This document shows positions 7,276 to 16,666 of a stretch of DNA of 64,000 nt, one piece after another; position 1 is the stretch's first letter, and each line of letters starts with the position of its first letter. The DNA comes from PALSA-612 sp963776735 (GTDB lineage Bacteria; Actinomycetota; Thermoleophilia; Gaiellales; Gaiellaceae): assembly GCA_963776735.1 (NCBI GenBank), contig CAVZNV010000004.1, positions 1-64,000 of the forward strand. Reading direction: 5' to 3'. The translations under genes and the position numbers were made by a program. The notes under the pieces were generated by a model. It saw only the letters and a list, made by a program, of their open reading frames with translations, was not told the DNA's origin and did no database searches.

Positions 7276-8450
7276 GACGCGCCCAGGCGCCGTCCGCGCG
7301 AGTTCTCGAACACGTTGTCGAGCGCGGCACGGCGGCCGTGCTCGAGCGCCCCGGTCAGAACCGCCGCCTCGCCCAGGCTTGACACCTCCACCCGCGGCGG
7401 ATACGGCAGCCACTCGGCGAGCAGCGCGCGCACCGGATCGAGCAGGAGGTCGGCGTTCGCGCCGACGCCGCCGCCAAGCACGACGAGACCGACGTCGGCC
7501 ACCGCAGCCACCGGCGTGATGTGCAGCGCGATCCGCCGCGCTTCCTCGTCCACGATCTGCTGCGCCACCGCGTCCCCCCGGCGGGCCGCGGCGAAGACGG
7601 CCCGCGCGCCGTACGGCGGGGTGAGCGACGTCGCGCCGCCCCGCCCGGCGATCCCGGCGGCCACCGACGAAAGCGCGCTCGCGCACGGGTCGAAGTCCTC
7701 GTGCCCGGCGCGCGCATAGTCGAGCTCTCCCGCGGCGCCGTTGTGCCCGCGATGGACCTCGCCGCGGAGGACGATGCCCGAGCCGAGCCCGGTGCCGATC
7801 GAGATGAAGACGAAGTCGTCGACACCGCGGGCGATGCCCTGCCACTGCTCGCCGATGGCGGCGAGGTTGATGTCGTTCTCCAGCGTGACCGGACGGGACA
7901 GGCGGTCGGCGGCGGCCCGGCGGAAGTCGTGCCCTTCGAGGCCCGGCACGTTCGTCGCCAGCGTGACCCGGCCGGTCGCGGTCTCCACCACGCCCGGAAC
8001 GCCGATGACGACGCTGTCGATCGGCCGGTCGCCGAGGCCGCTCGCGTCGACGAGTGTCGCGCGCAGCGACGCGATCGCGTCGAGGATCCTGTCGGCGTCC
8101 ACGGCGACGACCTCCACGTCCTGCCGCGCTCGGACCTGCCCGCTCAGGTCGCAGAGCGCGCCGCGCAGGAAGCGCGCGCCGAGGTCGAGGCCGAGGACGA
8201 GCGCCGCCTCGGCGACCGGCTCGAAGAAGACGGCTCCGTAGCTCGGCCCGACCGGGTCGTGCTCGGCCTCGCGGACGAGGCCGGCGGTGAGCAGCGACTC
8301 GAGTGCGAGCGAGACGGTCGGCTTGGAGATCCCGGCGCGGCGGGAGATCTCGGCCCGCGAGATCGGCGCGCCGGCGCGGATCGCCTCCAGGATCGTGCGC
8401 TCGTTCAGGTCCTTGAGCAGCGGGGGCGTCGCACGAGGCGTTCTCGGCAT
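7230..8450 (-). CDS. ROK family transcriptional repressor
   Basis: A 406-residue protein from ATG 8450. A TTG at 8471 is possible but lies in the regulatory region. Residues 10-70 form a winged helix-turn-helix (LNERTILEAIRAGAPISRAEISRRAGISKPTVSLALESLL). The ROK sugar-kinase-like domain follows, with VLGLDLGARFLRGAL (phosphate 1-like), VIGVPGVVE, LENDINLAAIGEQ, FISIGTGLGSGIVLRGEVHRGHNGAAGELDY and a zinc-type cluster reduced to HEDFDPCASALSS. It is divergent from a GH4 glycosidase and a sugar kinase operon. The gap holds TGGTT/AACCA inverted repeats, so it most likely represses that operon and possibly itself until a sugar binds. Confidence 0.85.
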   Translation of the reverse strand: MPRTPRATPPLLKDLNERTILEAIRAGAPISRAEISRRAGISKPTVSLALESLLTAGLVREAEHDPVGPSYGAVFFEPVAEAALVLGLDLGARFLRGALCDLSGQVRARQDVEVVAVDADRILDAIASLRATLVDASGLGDRPIDSVVIGVPGVVETATGRVTLATNVPGLEGHDFRRAAADRLSRPVTLENDINLAAIGEQWQGIARGVDDFVFISIGTGLGSGIVLRGEVHRGHNGAAGELDYARAGHEDFDPCASALSSVAAGIAGRGGATSLTPPYGARAVFAAARRGDAVAQQIVDEEARRIALHITPVAAVADVGLVVLGGGVGANADLLLDPVRALLAEWLPYPPRVEVSSLGEAAVLTGALEHGRRAALDNVFENSRGRRLGASQSAVSSSDRLSPTT

Positions 8451-8490
8451 CTCGTGAGAGAGATTAACCAAAGCAGCCGATGAATCCCAC

Positions 8491-8520
8491 TTGACACGAC
8501 GAGATCGTCCGTCGTAGAGT
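8491..8520 (+). promoter_or_regulatory. sigma70-type promoter of the GH4 operon
   Basis: A perfect TTGACA (8491-8496) is followed after 18 bases by TAGAGT (8515-8520). Transcription would begin near 8527, 30 bases before the ATG at 8557 and inside the predicted ROK operator. Few genes in this window have such a consensus -35 box. Confidence 0.7.
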
Positions 8521-8524
8521 CCGG

Positions 8525-8545
8525 CTGGTTTTGGTTCCTAACCAG
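8525..8545. promoter_or_regulatory. probable ROK repressor operator
   Basis: The core TGGTT-CCT-AACCA (8532-8544) is a perfect inverted repeat, and an overlapping CTGGTT at 8525-8530 extends it. A matching half site, TTAACCAA, lies at 8464-8471 close to the ROK start. The site covers the predicted transcription start, so bound repressor would block initiation. Confidence 0.65.
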
Positions 8546-8556
8546 ATGCACGCGCG

Positions 8557-9804
8557 ATGAAGCTGACGGTCGTCGGGGGAGGATCGACCTACACGCCCGA
8601 GATCGTGTCCGGGCTTGCCCGCGAGCGCGACCGGCTCGACCTGCACGAGCTCTGGCTCCAGGACGTGGATCCCGAGCGGCGGGAGGTCGTCGGCGGCATG
8701 GCTCGCCGGATGCTCGACCGGCAGGGCTTCGACGGCCGCGTCGAGATCACGGACGACCTCGACCGAGCGCTCGACGGCGCCGACTTCGTCCTCGTCCAGA
8801 TCCGCGTCGGCGGGCAGGCGGCGCGGCTGCAGGACGAGACGATCCCGCTCGCGTGCGGCTGCATCGGCCAGGAGACGACGGGCGCGGGCGGGTTCGCGAA
8901 GGCGCTCAGGACGGTGCCGGTCGTCCTCGAGATCGCCGATCGCGTTCGCGACCTTGCGAGCCGGGACGCCTGGATCGTCGACTTCACGAACCCGGTCGGC
9001 ATCGTCACGCGGGCGCTACTCGACGCCGGCCACCGCGCGGTCGGCCTCTGCAACGTCGCGATCACGTTCCAGCGCTCGTTCGCCCGGATGCTCGGCGTCG
9101 AGCCGGAGCGCGTGCTCGTCGACCAGGTCGGCCTCAACCATCTGACCTGGGTGCGGGCAATCCGGCTCGATGGGCGCGACGTGCTGACCGACCTGCTGGC
9201 GGAGCACGGCGAGCAGATTGCAGGCGAGATCGGCTCCCCGCTCGCGCTGATCGAAGAGCTCGGCGCGATCCCGTCGTACTACCTGCGCTACTTCTACGCG
9301 CACGACGAGGTGCTCGCAGAGCAGCTCGACGGCGAGCCGCGCGCGGTGCAGGTCGCGCAGATCGAGCGCGAGCTGCTCGACCTCTACCGCGACCCGCAGC
9401 TCGCCGAGAAGCCGCCGCTGCTGGAGCAGCGCGGCGGCGCGTTCTACAGCGAAGCCGCGATCGGACTCGTGTCCGCGCTCGCGACCGGCAGGGGCGAGGT
9501 GCACGTCGTCGACACGCGCAACGGGTCGACGCTCGCAGGGCTGCAAGAGGACGACGTCGTCGAGGTGCCGGCGCGCATCGGCCGCAACGGTCCCGAGCCG
9601 ATCCCGCAGGCGTCGCTCGCGCCCGAGCTCCTCGGCCTCGTTCAGCACGTCGCCGCCTACGAGCGGCTCACGGCCGAGGCCGCAGTCACGCGTGACGAGA
9701 CGACCGCGCGAAAGGCGCTGCTCTCCCACCCGCTGATCGGCCAGTACGAGACGGTCGGCGCGCTCGCCGAGAGGCTTCTCGCCGAGACGAAGGCGGCGAC
9801 GTGA
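8557..9804 (+). CDS. glycoside hydrolase family 4 (6-phospho-beta-glucosidase/alpha-glucosidase type)
   Basis: A 415-residue protein from ATG 8557. It opens with the NAD-binding motif VVGGGSTYTPE. GH4 enzymes hydrolyse glycosides by an NAD- and Mn-dependent redox mechanism. The metal ligands expected for the family are visible as C165 (GLCNVAITF) and H195 (VGLNHLTW), together with CGCIGQETTGAGG and the VDFTNPVGIVT loop. The length is slightly short of the usual 430-450. It heads an operon with a sugar kinase (GTGA overlap) and an oligopeptide/oligosaccharide-type importer. That suggests imported oligosaccharides are phosphorylated and cleaved, or that an unphosphorylated glycoside is the substrate. 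Regulation by the divergent ROK repressor is likely. Confidence 0.88.
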   Translation: MKLTVVGGGSTYTPEIVSGLARERDRLDLHELWLQDVDPERREVVGGMARRMLDRQGFDGRVEITDDLDRALDGADFVLVQIRVGGQAARLQDETIPLACGCIGQETTGAGGFAKALRTVPVVLEIADRVRDLASRDAWIVDFTNPVGIVTRALLDAGHRAVGLCNVAITFQRSFARMLGVEPERVLVDQVGLNHLTWVRAIRLDGRDVLTDLLAEHGEQIAGEIGSPLALIEELGAIPSYYLRYFYAHDEVLAEQLDGEPRAVQVAQIERELLDLYRDPQLAEKPPLLEQRGGAFYSEAAIGLVSALATGRGEVHVVDTRNGSTLAGLQEDDVVEVPARIGRNGPEPIPQASLAPELLGLVQHVAAYERLTAEAAVTRDETTARKALLSHPLIGQYETVGALAERLLAETKAAT

Positions 9805-10832
9805 GCGATGCGATCGTCCTGGCCGTCGACGGCGGCAACTACAAGACCGACCTCGCGCTCGTGCGGGCGAACGGCGACGTGCTCGCCCTCGTCCGCGGGC
9901 CGCAGTGCTCGCCGCACCATCTCGGCGTCGGCGGCTGCCTCGGCGTGCTGGAAGACCTCCTGGCTCAGGCGCTCGACGATGCGAGCCTCACCAACGGGCG
10001 CGGACCGGTCGCCGACGTCGGGCAGCTGCTGATCGCCGGTGTCGACTTCCCGGCCGAGGAGGACGAGCTGCAATCGGCCGCCGCGGAGCGCGGACTCGCC
10101 CACCGGCTCTCGGTCGCGAACGACACGTTCGCCGTCCTGCGCGCCGGCACGGAGGAAGGCTGGGGTGTCGCGATCGTCTGCGGCGCCGGGATCAACTGCC
10201 TCGGCGTCGGCCCGGACGGCCGGCACGCGCGCTTCCCGGCGCTCGGGCCGATCACAGGCGACTGGGGCGGCGGCTACGACGTCGGCCTCGCCGGACTCTC
10301 GGCCGCGGCGCGCAGCGAGGACGGGCGCGGGCCGAAGACGAGCCTCGAGCGGGAGATTCCCGCGCACTTCGAGCTCGAGACACCCGCGGCCGTCGGGGAG
10401 GCGATCCACCGCGGCGAGATCGACCGGTTCCGCCTGGTCGAGCTCGCGCCGGTCGTCCTGGCCGCGGCCGCCGACGACGCGATCGCGCGCTCGATCCTCG
10501 ACCGCCTCGCCGACGAGGTCGTCGCCCTCGTCCGCGTCGCGCTCGAGCGGCTCGACCTGACGGCGACGCCGGTCGAGGTGCTGCTCGGCGGGGGACTCAC
10601 GCGCGCCGCAGGCGGCCGTCTGATCGGAGCCGTACGAGAGCGGCTGAGGGAGATCGCCCCCGAGGCGAGGGTGCACGCGACGAGCTCGCCTCCGATCGTC
10701 GGCGCCGCGCTGCTCGGGCTCGACGCGTTAGGGGCAGGCAAAGAAGCGCAGGCAAGGCTGCGGCGGGAGCTGGACGGCCTCGTCGCCCGCCTCGAAGGCA
10801 GGAAGGAGGAGGCACGTTGGCAGAGCGCATGA
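9801..10832 (+). CDS. BadF/BadG-type sugar kinase (N-acetylglucosamine kinase-like)
   Basis: A 343-residue protein from GTG 9801, overlapping the GH4 stop by 4 bases. The actin-like ATPase fold shows the phosphate-1 motif LAVDGGNYKTDLAL (residues 7-20), the connect/phosphate-2 region VSRLSVANDTFAVLRAG then GVAIVCGAGINCLGVGPDG, GDWGGGYDVGLAGLSAAARSEDGRG, and the late VEVLLGGGLTRA motif. Relatives phosphorylate N-acetylglucosamine or similar hexoses. Its coupling to the GH4 enzyme fits kinase action on the released or incoming amino sugar. The exact substrate is not decided by the sequence. Confidence 0.8.
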   Translation: MSDAIVLAVDGGNYKTDLALVRANGDVLALVRGPQCSPHHLGVGGCLGVLEDLLAQALDDASLTNGRGPVADVGQLLIAGVDFPAEEDELQSAAAERGLAHRLSVANDTFAVLRAGTEEGWGVAIVCGAGINCLGVGPDGRHARFPALGPITGDWGGGYDVGLAGLSAAARSEDGRGPKTSLEREIPAHFELETPAAVGEAIHRGEIDRFRLVELAPVVLAAAADDAIARSILDRLADEVVALVRVALERLDLTATPVEVLLGGGLTRAAGGRLIGAVRERLREIAPEARVHATSSPPIVGAALLGLDALGAGKEAQARLRRELDGLVARLEGRKEEARWQSA

Positions 10833-10869
10833 TGCACGGAGGCAAACGGCGAACCGGGAGGACGCGACC

Positions 10870-12513
10870 ATGAGACGAGTACTGGCTTTCGCGCTGCTGA
10901 TCGGGGTCGGCGTGACCGCCTGGACGACGGCGAGCTTCGGCAGCTCGCACCGCCAGGCGAGCTCGACGACCGTCACCATCTCCAACGAGCAGGGCACGAC
11001 CTGGACGTGCGGGTTCAACCCGTTCAACGCCTCCGTCGTCCCGCTCTCCTTCGGCCCGGTGTACGAGCCGCTGACGTTCTCGGACCCGTTGAAGAGCGGC
11101 GCGACGACGAACTGGCTCGCCTCCGGGTACTCCTGGAGCGACCACAACAAGGTGCTCACGTTCACGATCCGGCCGGGCGTGAAGTGGAGCGACGGCACGC
11201 CGTTCTCGGCGGCCGACGTGGCCTTCACCTTCGACCTGATCAAGGCCCATCCCGCGCTCGACCTGAACGGCGTCTGGTCGGTGCTGAAGAGCGTGAACCG
11301 GAAGGGCGACAAGGTCTCGTTCACCTTCAAGACCTCGGCCGTGCCGTACTTCTACAGCATCGCGGACAAGACCCCGATCGTCGCCAAGCACGTCTGGTCG
11401 TCGATCAAGGATCCGGTCACCTACAAGGACACCTCTCCGGTCGGCACGGGCGGCTTCACCATGGCCTCCTGCAACCCGGAGGTGATCAAGTACCAGAAGA
11501 ACCCGTCCTACTGGCAGAAAGGCCTGCCGAAGATCGACACGGTCTACTACCCCGCGTACACGTCGAACGACCCGGCGAACCAGGATCTGGCGAGCGGCAA
11601 GGCGCAGTGGGGCAGCCAGTTCATCCCCAACATCAAGGCGTTCTACCTCTCGAAGAGCCCGAACAACCACATCTGGTTCCCGCCGGTCGCAAACGTCTCG
11701 ATCTTCATCAACCTCACGGATCCGATCCTGAAAAACGTCGCCGTCCGCAGGGCGATGGCGTACGCGATCGACAAGTCGAAGGTCTCGCAGATCGGCGAGT
11801 ACGGCTACGAGCCGGCCGCGAACCAGACCGGCATCGTCACGCCGACGTTCTCGAGCTGGCTGAACAAGGGCATCGCCGGGAAGGTCACGTACAACCCGGC
11901 GAAGGCGATCTCGATCCTCAAGGCCGCGGGCTACAAGATGTCGGGCGGCGTCTTCCACACGCCGCAGGGCAAGCCGCTCTCCTTCACGATGATCAACATC
12001 GGCGGCTACTCGGACTGGGTGGCCTCCGCGCAGATCGTGGCGCAGCAGCTGAAGGCGGTCGGCATCCAGATCACGCCCGAGAACCTCGCCTCGACGACGT
12101 ACGACAACGACACGTACACGGGCAAGTTCCAGCTCTCGTACGACGGCAACGAGGCTCCCGGGCCGGCCCCGTACTACGAGCTCCGCGAGATGCTGTACTC
12201 GAAGAACTCGGCCCCGATCGGCCAGATCGCCCCGTCGAACTGGGAGCGGTACTCGAACCCGGCCGTCGATAAGCTGTTCGACCAGTACGGGGCGACGACG
12301 AATGCCGCGAAGCAGCACGCGATCATCGACCAGGTCGCGGCCGCCATGGTCAGGGACGTGCCCGTGATCCCGATCACGGAGGGCGTCGACTGGTACCAGT
12401 ACAACACCAAGGCGCTCGCGGGCTGGGTCACACCGCAGAACCCGTACGCGCGTCCGGCCGCGTACGAGAACCCCGACTGGGGCGTCGTCCTCCTGCACTT
12501 GAGGCCGAGGTAG
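10870..12513 (+). CDS. family 5 extracellular solute-binding protein (DppA/OppA-like)
   Basis: A 547-residue protein from ATG 10870, with GGGAGG nine bases upstream. An N-terminal signal segment (VLAFALLIGVGVTAWTTASFG) lacks a lipobox cysteine. Family signatures follow: YEPLTFSDP, LTFTIRPGVKWSDGTPFSAADVAFTF and RRAMAYAIDKSKV. It captures peptides or, as in many actinobacteria and Thermotoga, oligosaccharides for the permease and ATPase genes downstream. Genomic coupling to a GH4 glycosidase and sugar kinase favours an oligosaccharide ligand. A 39-base gap precedes the permease gene, without a strong hairpin. Confidence 0.9.
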   Translation: MRRVLAFALLIGVGVTAWTTASFGSSHRQASSTTVTISNEQGTTWTCGFNPFNASVVPLSFGPVYEPLTFSDPLKSGATTNWLASGYSWSDHNKVLTFTIRPGVKWSDGTPFSAADVAFTFDLIKAHPALDLNGVWSVLKSVNRKGDKVSFTFKTSAVPYFYSIADKTPIVAKHVWSSIKDPVTYKDTSPVGTGGFTMASCNPEVIKYQKNPSYWQKGLPKIDTVYYPAYTSNDPANQDLASGKAQWGSQFIPNIKAFYLSKSPNNHIWFPPVANVSIFINLTDPILKNVAVRRAMAYAIDKSKVSQIGEYGYEPAANQTGIVTPTFSSWLNKGIAGKVTYNPAKAISILKAAGYKMSGGVFHTPQGKPLSFTMINIGGYSDWVASAQIVAQQLKAVGIQITPENLASTTYDNDTYTGKFQLSYDGNEAPGPAPYYELREMLYSKNSAPIGQIAPSNWERYSNPAVDKLFDQYGATTNAAKQHAIIDQVAAAMVRDVPVIPITEGVDWYQYNTKALAGWVTPQNPYARPAAYENPDWGVVLLHLRPR

Positions 12514-12552
12514 CGAGCTGGCAGAGGGTTCCGGGACAATGAGGCGCGCGAG

Positions 12553-13536
12553 ATGAGATTCGTCGTCCGCCGGCTGGGGTTCTTCGTCGTGACCCTGTGG
12601 GTGGCCGTCACGCTGAACTTCCTCATCCCGCGCCTCATGCCCGGGAACGCGGCCGTCGCGATGATGGCCCGCTACCGGGGGCGCGTCAGCCCGAACGCCC
12701 TGCACGCGCTCGAGATCGCGTTCGGCACCAACACGCACCACAGCCTGCTCAGCGACTACTTCACGTACCTCGGCAACATCGCTCGGCTGCGTCTGGGCAT
12801 GTCGCTGACGTTCTTCCCGGACCAGGTCACGCACGAGGTCGGCCAGGCGCTGCCGTGGACGCTCGGCCTGATCGGCGTGACGACGATCCTCGCGTTCGTG
12901 CTCGGCACGTTCATCGGGCTGCTCTCCGCGTGGCGCCGCGGCGGGAAGCTCGACGGCGTGCTGCCGCCCCTCTTCGTGATCACGTCGGCGTTCCCGTACT
13001 TCTGGTTCGCGCTCCTCGCGATCTATCTGTTCTCGATCAAGCTCGGCTGGCTGCCGCAGAGCGGCGGCTACGACTACACGACGGACGTCGGCTGGTCGTG
13101 GACGTTCGCCGAGGACGTGGTTCGCCACTCGTTGCTGCCGGCCTTCACGATCCTCGTCACGTCGATCGGGATCTGGATCCTGACGATGCGCAACAACACG
13201 ATCTCCGTGCTCGCCGAGGACTACGTGCGCATGGCGAGGGCGAAGGGGCTGAGCCCGTGGCGGATCATGTGGACGTACGCGGGGCGGAACGCGATCCTGC
13301 CCAGCCTGACCGGGTTCGCGATGTCGCTCGGCTTCGTGGTCGGCGGCGCGATCCTCGTCGAGTACGTCTTCAACTACCCGGGCGTCGGCTGGATGTTCCT
13401 GCAGTCCGTGGAGAACCAGGACTACGCGCTTATGCAGGGCCTGTTCCTGCTGATCACCGTCTGCGTCCTCGTCGCCATCCTCTTCGCTGACGGCGCGACG
13501 GCGATCCTCGACCCGCGGACCCGGGACCGCCGGTGA
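12553..13536 (+). CDS. ABC transporter permease (DppB-like)
   Basis: A 327-residue membrane protein from ATG 12553. The N-terminal RLGFFVVTLWVAVTLNFLIPRLMPGN and the conserved EAA loop (RMARAKGLSPWRIMWTYAGRNAILPSLTGFAM, about residues 224-255) are typical of the B subunit of dipeptide/oligopeptide importers. Six membrane segments are apparent. The stop overlaps the GTG start of the next gene by 4 bases, so the two subunits are translationally coupled. Confidence 0.92.
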   Translation: MRFVVRRLGFFVVTLWVAVTLNFLIPRLMPGNAAVAMMARYRGRVSPNALHALEIAFGTNTHHSLLSDYFTYLGNIARLRLGMSLTFFPDQVTHEVGQALPWTLGLIGVTTILAFVLGTFIGLLSAWRRGGKLDGVLPPLFVITSAFPYFWFALLAIYLFSIKLGWLPQSGGYDYTTDVGWSWTFAEDVVRHSLLPAFTILVTSIGIWILTMRNNTISVLAEDYVRMARAKGLSPWRIMWTYAGRNAILPSLTGFAMSLGFVVGGAILVEYVFNYPGVGWMFLQSVENQDYALMQGLFLLITVCVLVAILFADGATAILDPRTRDRR

Positions 13537-15521
13537 CGGTTCATTCGGTCGGCGCCACCGATCCGCTGAACACGCCTGCGGTCGGGCCGGGCGCACCGGT
13601 CGCGGAGGCGCGGCGAGGCGCCGGCTGGGACGTCGTGCGCGCGCTCGGCCGGAACAAGAAGGCCCTCGTCGGCCTGTTGATCCTGCTCGTCTTCCTCGTC
13701 CTCACGATCTTCCCGGGCCAGATCGCGCCCGACGACCCGCAGGCGGAGATCTTCAAGCCCGGGCTCGGTCCGTCCGGCGCGCACTGGTTCGGGACGACCG
13801 CCTACGGCCAGGACATCCTCTCGCAGCTGATCTACGGCGCCCGGCAGTCGATGGTCATCGCGTTCGCCGTCGGCGGCCTGGCGACAGTGCTGGCCGTGAT
13901 GATCGGCGTCTCGGCCGCCTACCTCGCCGGCTTCGCGGACGGCTTCCTGTCGCTCGTCACCGACGTGATCCTCGTCATCCCGATCTTCCCGCTCGTGATC
14001 GTGATCGCGGCCTACGAGAAGAACGCGGGCATGTTCACGCTGATCGTGGTGCTCGGCGCGCTCGGCTGGTCGTACGGGGCCCGGCAGTTCCGCTCCCAGA
14101 CGCTCTCGCTGCGCCACCGCGACTTCCTCGAGGCCGCGCGCGTCCGCGGCGAACGGAAGCTCTACATCATCGTCTACGAGATCCTCCCGACGATGACCTC
14201 GCTGATCATGGCGAGCTTCCTCGGCGCCGCGCTGTACGCCGTCCTCTTCGCCGCCGGGCTCCAGTTCATCGGCCTCGGCGACCCGAACAGCCAGAGCTGG
14301 GGGACGATGCTCTACTGGGCCGAGAACAACGAGGCCCTCGGTGCGGGCATGGCGTACTGGGCGATCATGCCGGGCGTCTGCGTCGCGCTCCTCGGCGCGG
14401 CGCTCGCGCTGCTCAACTACGCGTTCGACGAGATCTCGAACCCGGCCCTGCGCATGCGGCGCCTCGACCGCCGCAACGACGTGTCCGTGCCGGACGTCTT
14501 TCCGGCCCCGCCGCCGCTCGAGTCGGACAGGATCCTCGAGGTCAGCGGCCTCTCGGTCGCCTATCCGTCCGACCGCGGGCCGGTCGTCGCCGTCGACCGC
14601 GTCAGCTTCGACCTTGCGCCCGGCGAGTTCCTCGGCATCGTCGGCGAGTCGGGCTGCGGCAAGTCGACGCTGCTGTACGCGATCGCGCGGCTCCTCGGGC
14701 CGCCGCTCTCCGGCGAGATCACGGGCGGCCAGGTGATCTTCCGCGGGCGCGACCTCGTGCCGCTCGACGACGCCCAGCTCCGCTCGATCCGCTGGAAGGA
14801 GATGTCGGTCGTCATGCAGAGCGCGATGAACGCGCTCAACCCGGTGCTGACGATCGCGGCGCAGATGGAGGACGCCTGCAAGGCCCACTCGGACATGACT
14901 GACAGGGAGATCGAGGCACGGTCGAAAGAGGTGCTGCGGCTCGTCTCGATCGACCCGGTCCACCTGCACAGCTATCCGCACCAGCTCTCGGGCGGCATGC
15001 GGCAGCGGGCGATGATCGCGATGGCGCTCCTGTTCACGCCGCAGCTCGTGATCATGGACGAGCCGACCTCGGCCCTCGACGTCGTCGCGCAGCGCTCGCT
15101 GATGGTGCAGATCAAGGAGCTGCAGAAGCAGCTCGGCTTCGCCGTGCTCTTCGTGACGCACGACATGTCGCTCGTGCGCCACTTCTCCGACCGGCTGCTC
15201 GTCATGTACGCCGGGCAGATCGCCGAGCTCGGCCCGACCGGGCAGATCTTCGAGCGGCCGCTCCACCCGTACGCGCGCGGCCTGCTCGACGCGTTCCCGT
15301 CGATCCACGGCGAGAAGGTGCCGCTGACCGGGATCCCCGGCGCGCCGCCCGACCTGGCTCGCCCTCCGGCGGGCTGCCGTTTCGCGCCGCGCTGCCCGAA
15401 CGCGACCGCCGCCTGCCGCGCGGCCGAGCCGCGGCTGCTCGAGCTCGACGGCGAGCTGGTGCGCTGCGTGCTCTACGACAAGGAGGCCGAGCCCGCGCCG
15501 GCCGTGGCCTCGCCGGCATGA
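13533..15521 (+). CDS. fused ABC permease-ATPase (DppC-DppD fusion)
   Basis: A 662-residue protein from GTG 13533 with two domains normally encoded separately. Residues 1 to about 310 are a DppC-like permease (FGTTAYGQDILSQLIYGARQS, then LEAARVRGERKLYIIVYEILPTM as the EAA loop). A 20-residue linker leads to a DppD-type ATPase from about residue 333: Walker A GESGCGKST (about 370-379), signature LSGGMRQR (about 485), Walker B LVIMDEPTSALD, switch FVTHD, and the C-terminal oligopeptide module with four cysteines (CRFAPRCPNATAACRAAEP). No stop or restart codon lies in the linker. A C-D fusion is uncommon and links pore and motor covalently. The stop overlaps the next ATG (ATGA). Confidence 0.9.
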   Translation: MTVHSVGATDPLNTPAVGPGAPVAEARRGAGWDVVRALGRNKKALVGLLILLVFLVLTIFPGQIAPDDPQAEIFKPGLGPSGAHWFGTTAYGQDILSQLIYGARQSMVIAFAVGGLATVLAVMIGVSAAYLAGFADGFLSLVTDVILVIPIFPLVIVIAAYEKNAGMFTLIVVLGALGWSYGARQFRSQTLSLRHRDFLEAARVRGERKLYIIVYEILPTMTSLIMASFLGAALYAVLFAAGLQFIGLGDPNSQSWGTMLYWAENNEALGAGMAYWAIMPGVCVALLGAALALLNYAFDEISNPALRMRRLDRRNDVSVPDVFPAPPPLESDRILEVSGLSVAYPSDRGPVVAVDRVSFDLAPGEFLGIVGESGCGKSTLLYAIARLLGPPLSGEITGGQVIFRGRDLVPLDDAQLRSIRWKEMSVVMQSAMNALNPVLTIAAQMEDACKAHSDMTDREIEARSKEVLRLVSIDPVHLHSYPHQLSGGMRQRAMIAMALLFTPQLVIMDEPTSALDVVAQRSLMVQIKELQKQLGFAVLFVTHDMSLVRHFSDRLLVMYAGQIAELGPTGQIFERPLHPYARGLLDAFPSIHGEKVPLTGIPGAPPDLARPPAGCRFAPRCPNATAACRAAEPRLLELDGELVRCVLYDKEAEPAPAVASPA

Positions 15522-16496
15522 GCGAGCCGCTGCTCCGCACCCTCGTCGCTGACGCGCCACTTCCGCGTCGGCGGGCTGTTCTCGAGCAGGACGCTGCACG
15601 CGGTCGACGACGTCGACCTCACGATCGGCCGCGGGGAGATCGTCGCGCTGGTGGGCGAGAGCGGCAGCGGCAAGACGACGATCGCGCGGCTGCTCGCGCT
15701 GCTCTACAAGCCGACGAGCGGCGAGGTCTTCTTCGAGGGCAAGCCGCTGAGCCGGTTGCGGACGCGCAAGCAGCGGCTGGCGTACGCGAGCGACGTGCCG
15801 ATGGTCTTCCAGGATCCGTTCAGCTCGATGAACCCGGCCTACCGTGTCTCGCACGGCATCCTGCGTGGGATCAAGCTGCACCGGCCAGGCCTGGGGCGGC
15901 GCGGCCGCGACCAGGAGGTCGAGCGCGTCCTCGACGAGGTCGGTCTCGTCCCGCCGCGCGACGTCGTGCAGAAGTTCCCGCACGAGCTGAGCGGCGGCCA
16001 GCGGCAGCGCGTCGGCTTCGCGCAGGCACTCGCGTTCCGGCCGAAGCTGATCATCGCCGACGAGCCGGTGTCGATGCTCGACGTCTCGATCCGGATCGGC
16101 GTGCTCAACCTGATGAGCGAGCTGCGGAAGCGCGAGGGCGTGTCGTTCCTCTACATCACGCACGACGTCGCGAGCGCTCGCTACATCGCCGACCGCGTGC
16201 TCGTGCTGTACGCCGGCCACCTCGTCGAGGAGGGCCCGACCGAGGAGATCATCCGTAACCCGAAGCACCCGTACACGCAACTGCTGCTCTCGGCCGTGCC
16301 GGACCCGCGTGCCGAGCTCGGGCTCGCGGACACGAGCGACGTCGGCGAGCCGCCGCGGGTGGTCGATCCCGGCGAGGGCTGCCGCTTCCGGTCGCGCTGC
16401 CCGTTCGCGGTCGCCCGCTGCGAGACGGAGACGCCGAAGCTACGCGCGCTGAGCCCGGGCCGGCTCGTCGCCTGCCACGTCGCCGCCGCGGACTAG
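15518..16496 (+). CDS. ABC transporter ATPase (DppF-like), frameshifted near its start
   Basis: ATG 15518 overlaps the upstream stop (ATGA) and gives MSEPLLRTLVA. The recognisable ATPase, LTRHFRVGGLFSSRTLHAVDDVDLTIGRGEIVALVGESGSGKTT, is in the +1 frame from about 15549. One extra base, or two missing, around 15545-15552 explains the break. The rest is intact: Walker A GESGSGKTT, signature LSGGQRQRVGF, Walker B LIIADEPVSMLD, YITHDV, and the C-terminal cysteine module CRFRSRCPFAVARC. Without the shift the protein would be about 325 residues, the usual DppF length. It completes the importer by pairing with the ATPase domain of the fusion protein. Confidence 0.8.
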
Positions 16497-16666
16497 CGCA
16501 TCCCCCCGACCGCAAGCTGGGGCAGGGCGACCGCTACGGCCAGGTTCAGGCTGTCGGACACGGCCTAGTCCCGAGCCGTCTCCGACGGCCGCGTCCAGCG
16601 TCCATGCTCCTTCCCCAACTGCAGGGGAATCCCGGACACCGGCCATGCCCCCAGCAGCCACGTCTC

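Noticed and set aside
10597..13596. 999-codon open frame on the minus strand opposite the importer genes
   Set aside because: Its product is arginine/aspartate-rich with no domain. The plus-strand genes in the same place have clear motifs, so this is an antisense shadow of high-GC coding sequence. Many similar frames were dropped for the same reason.
15545..15552. Programmed ribosomal frameshift in the DppF-like gene
   Set aside because: There is no slippery heptamer or downstream pseudoknot. The many other indels nearby make a sequencing error the simpler explanation.
13422..16280. 952-codon open frame on the minus strand
   Set aside because: It lies opposite the DppC-DppD fusion and DppF, has biased low-complexity composition and no ribosome site.
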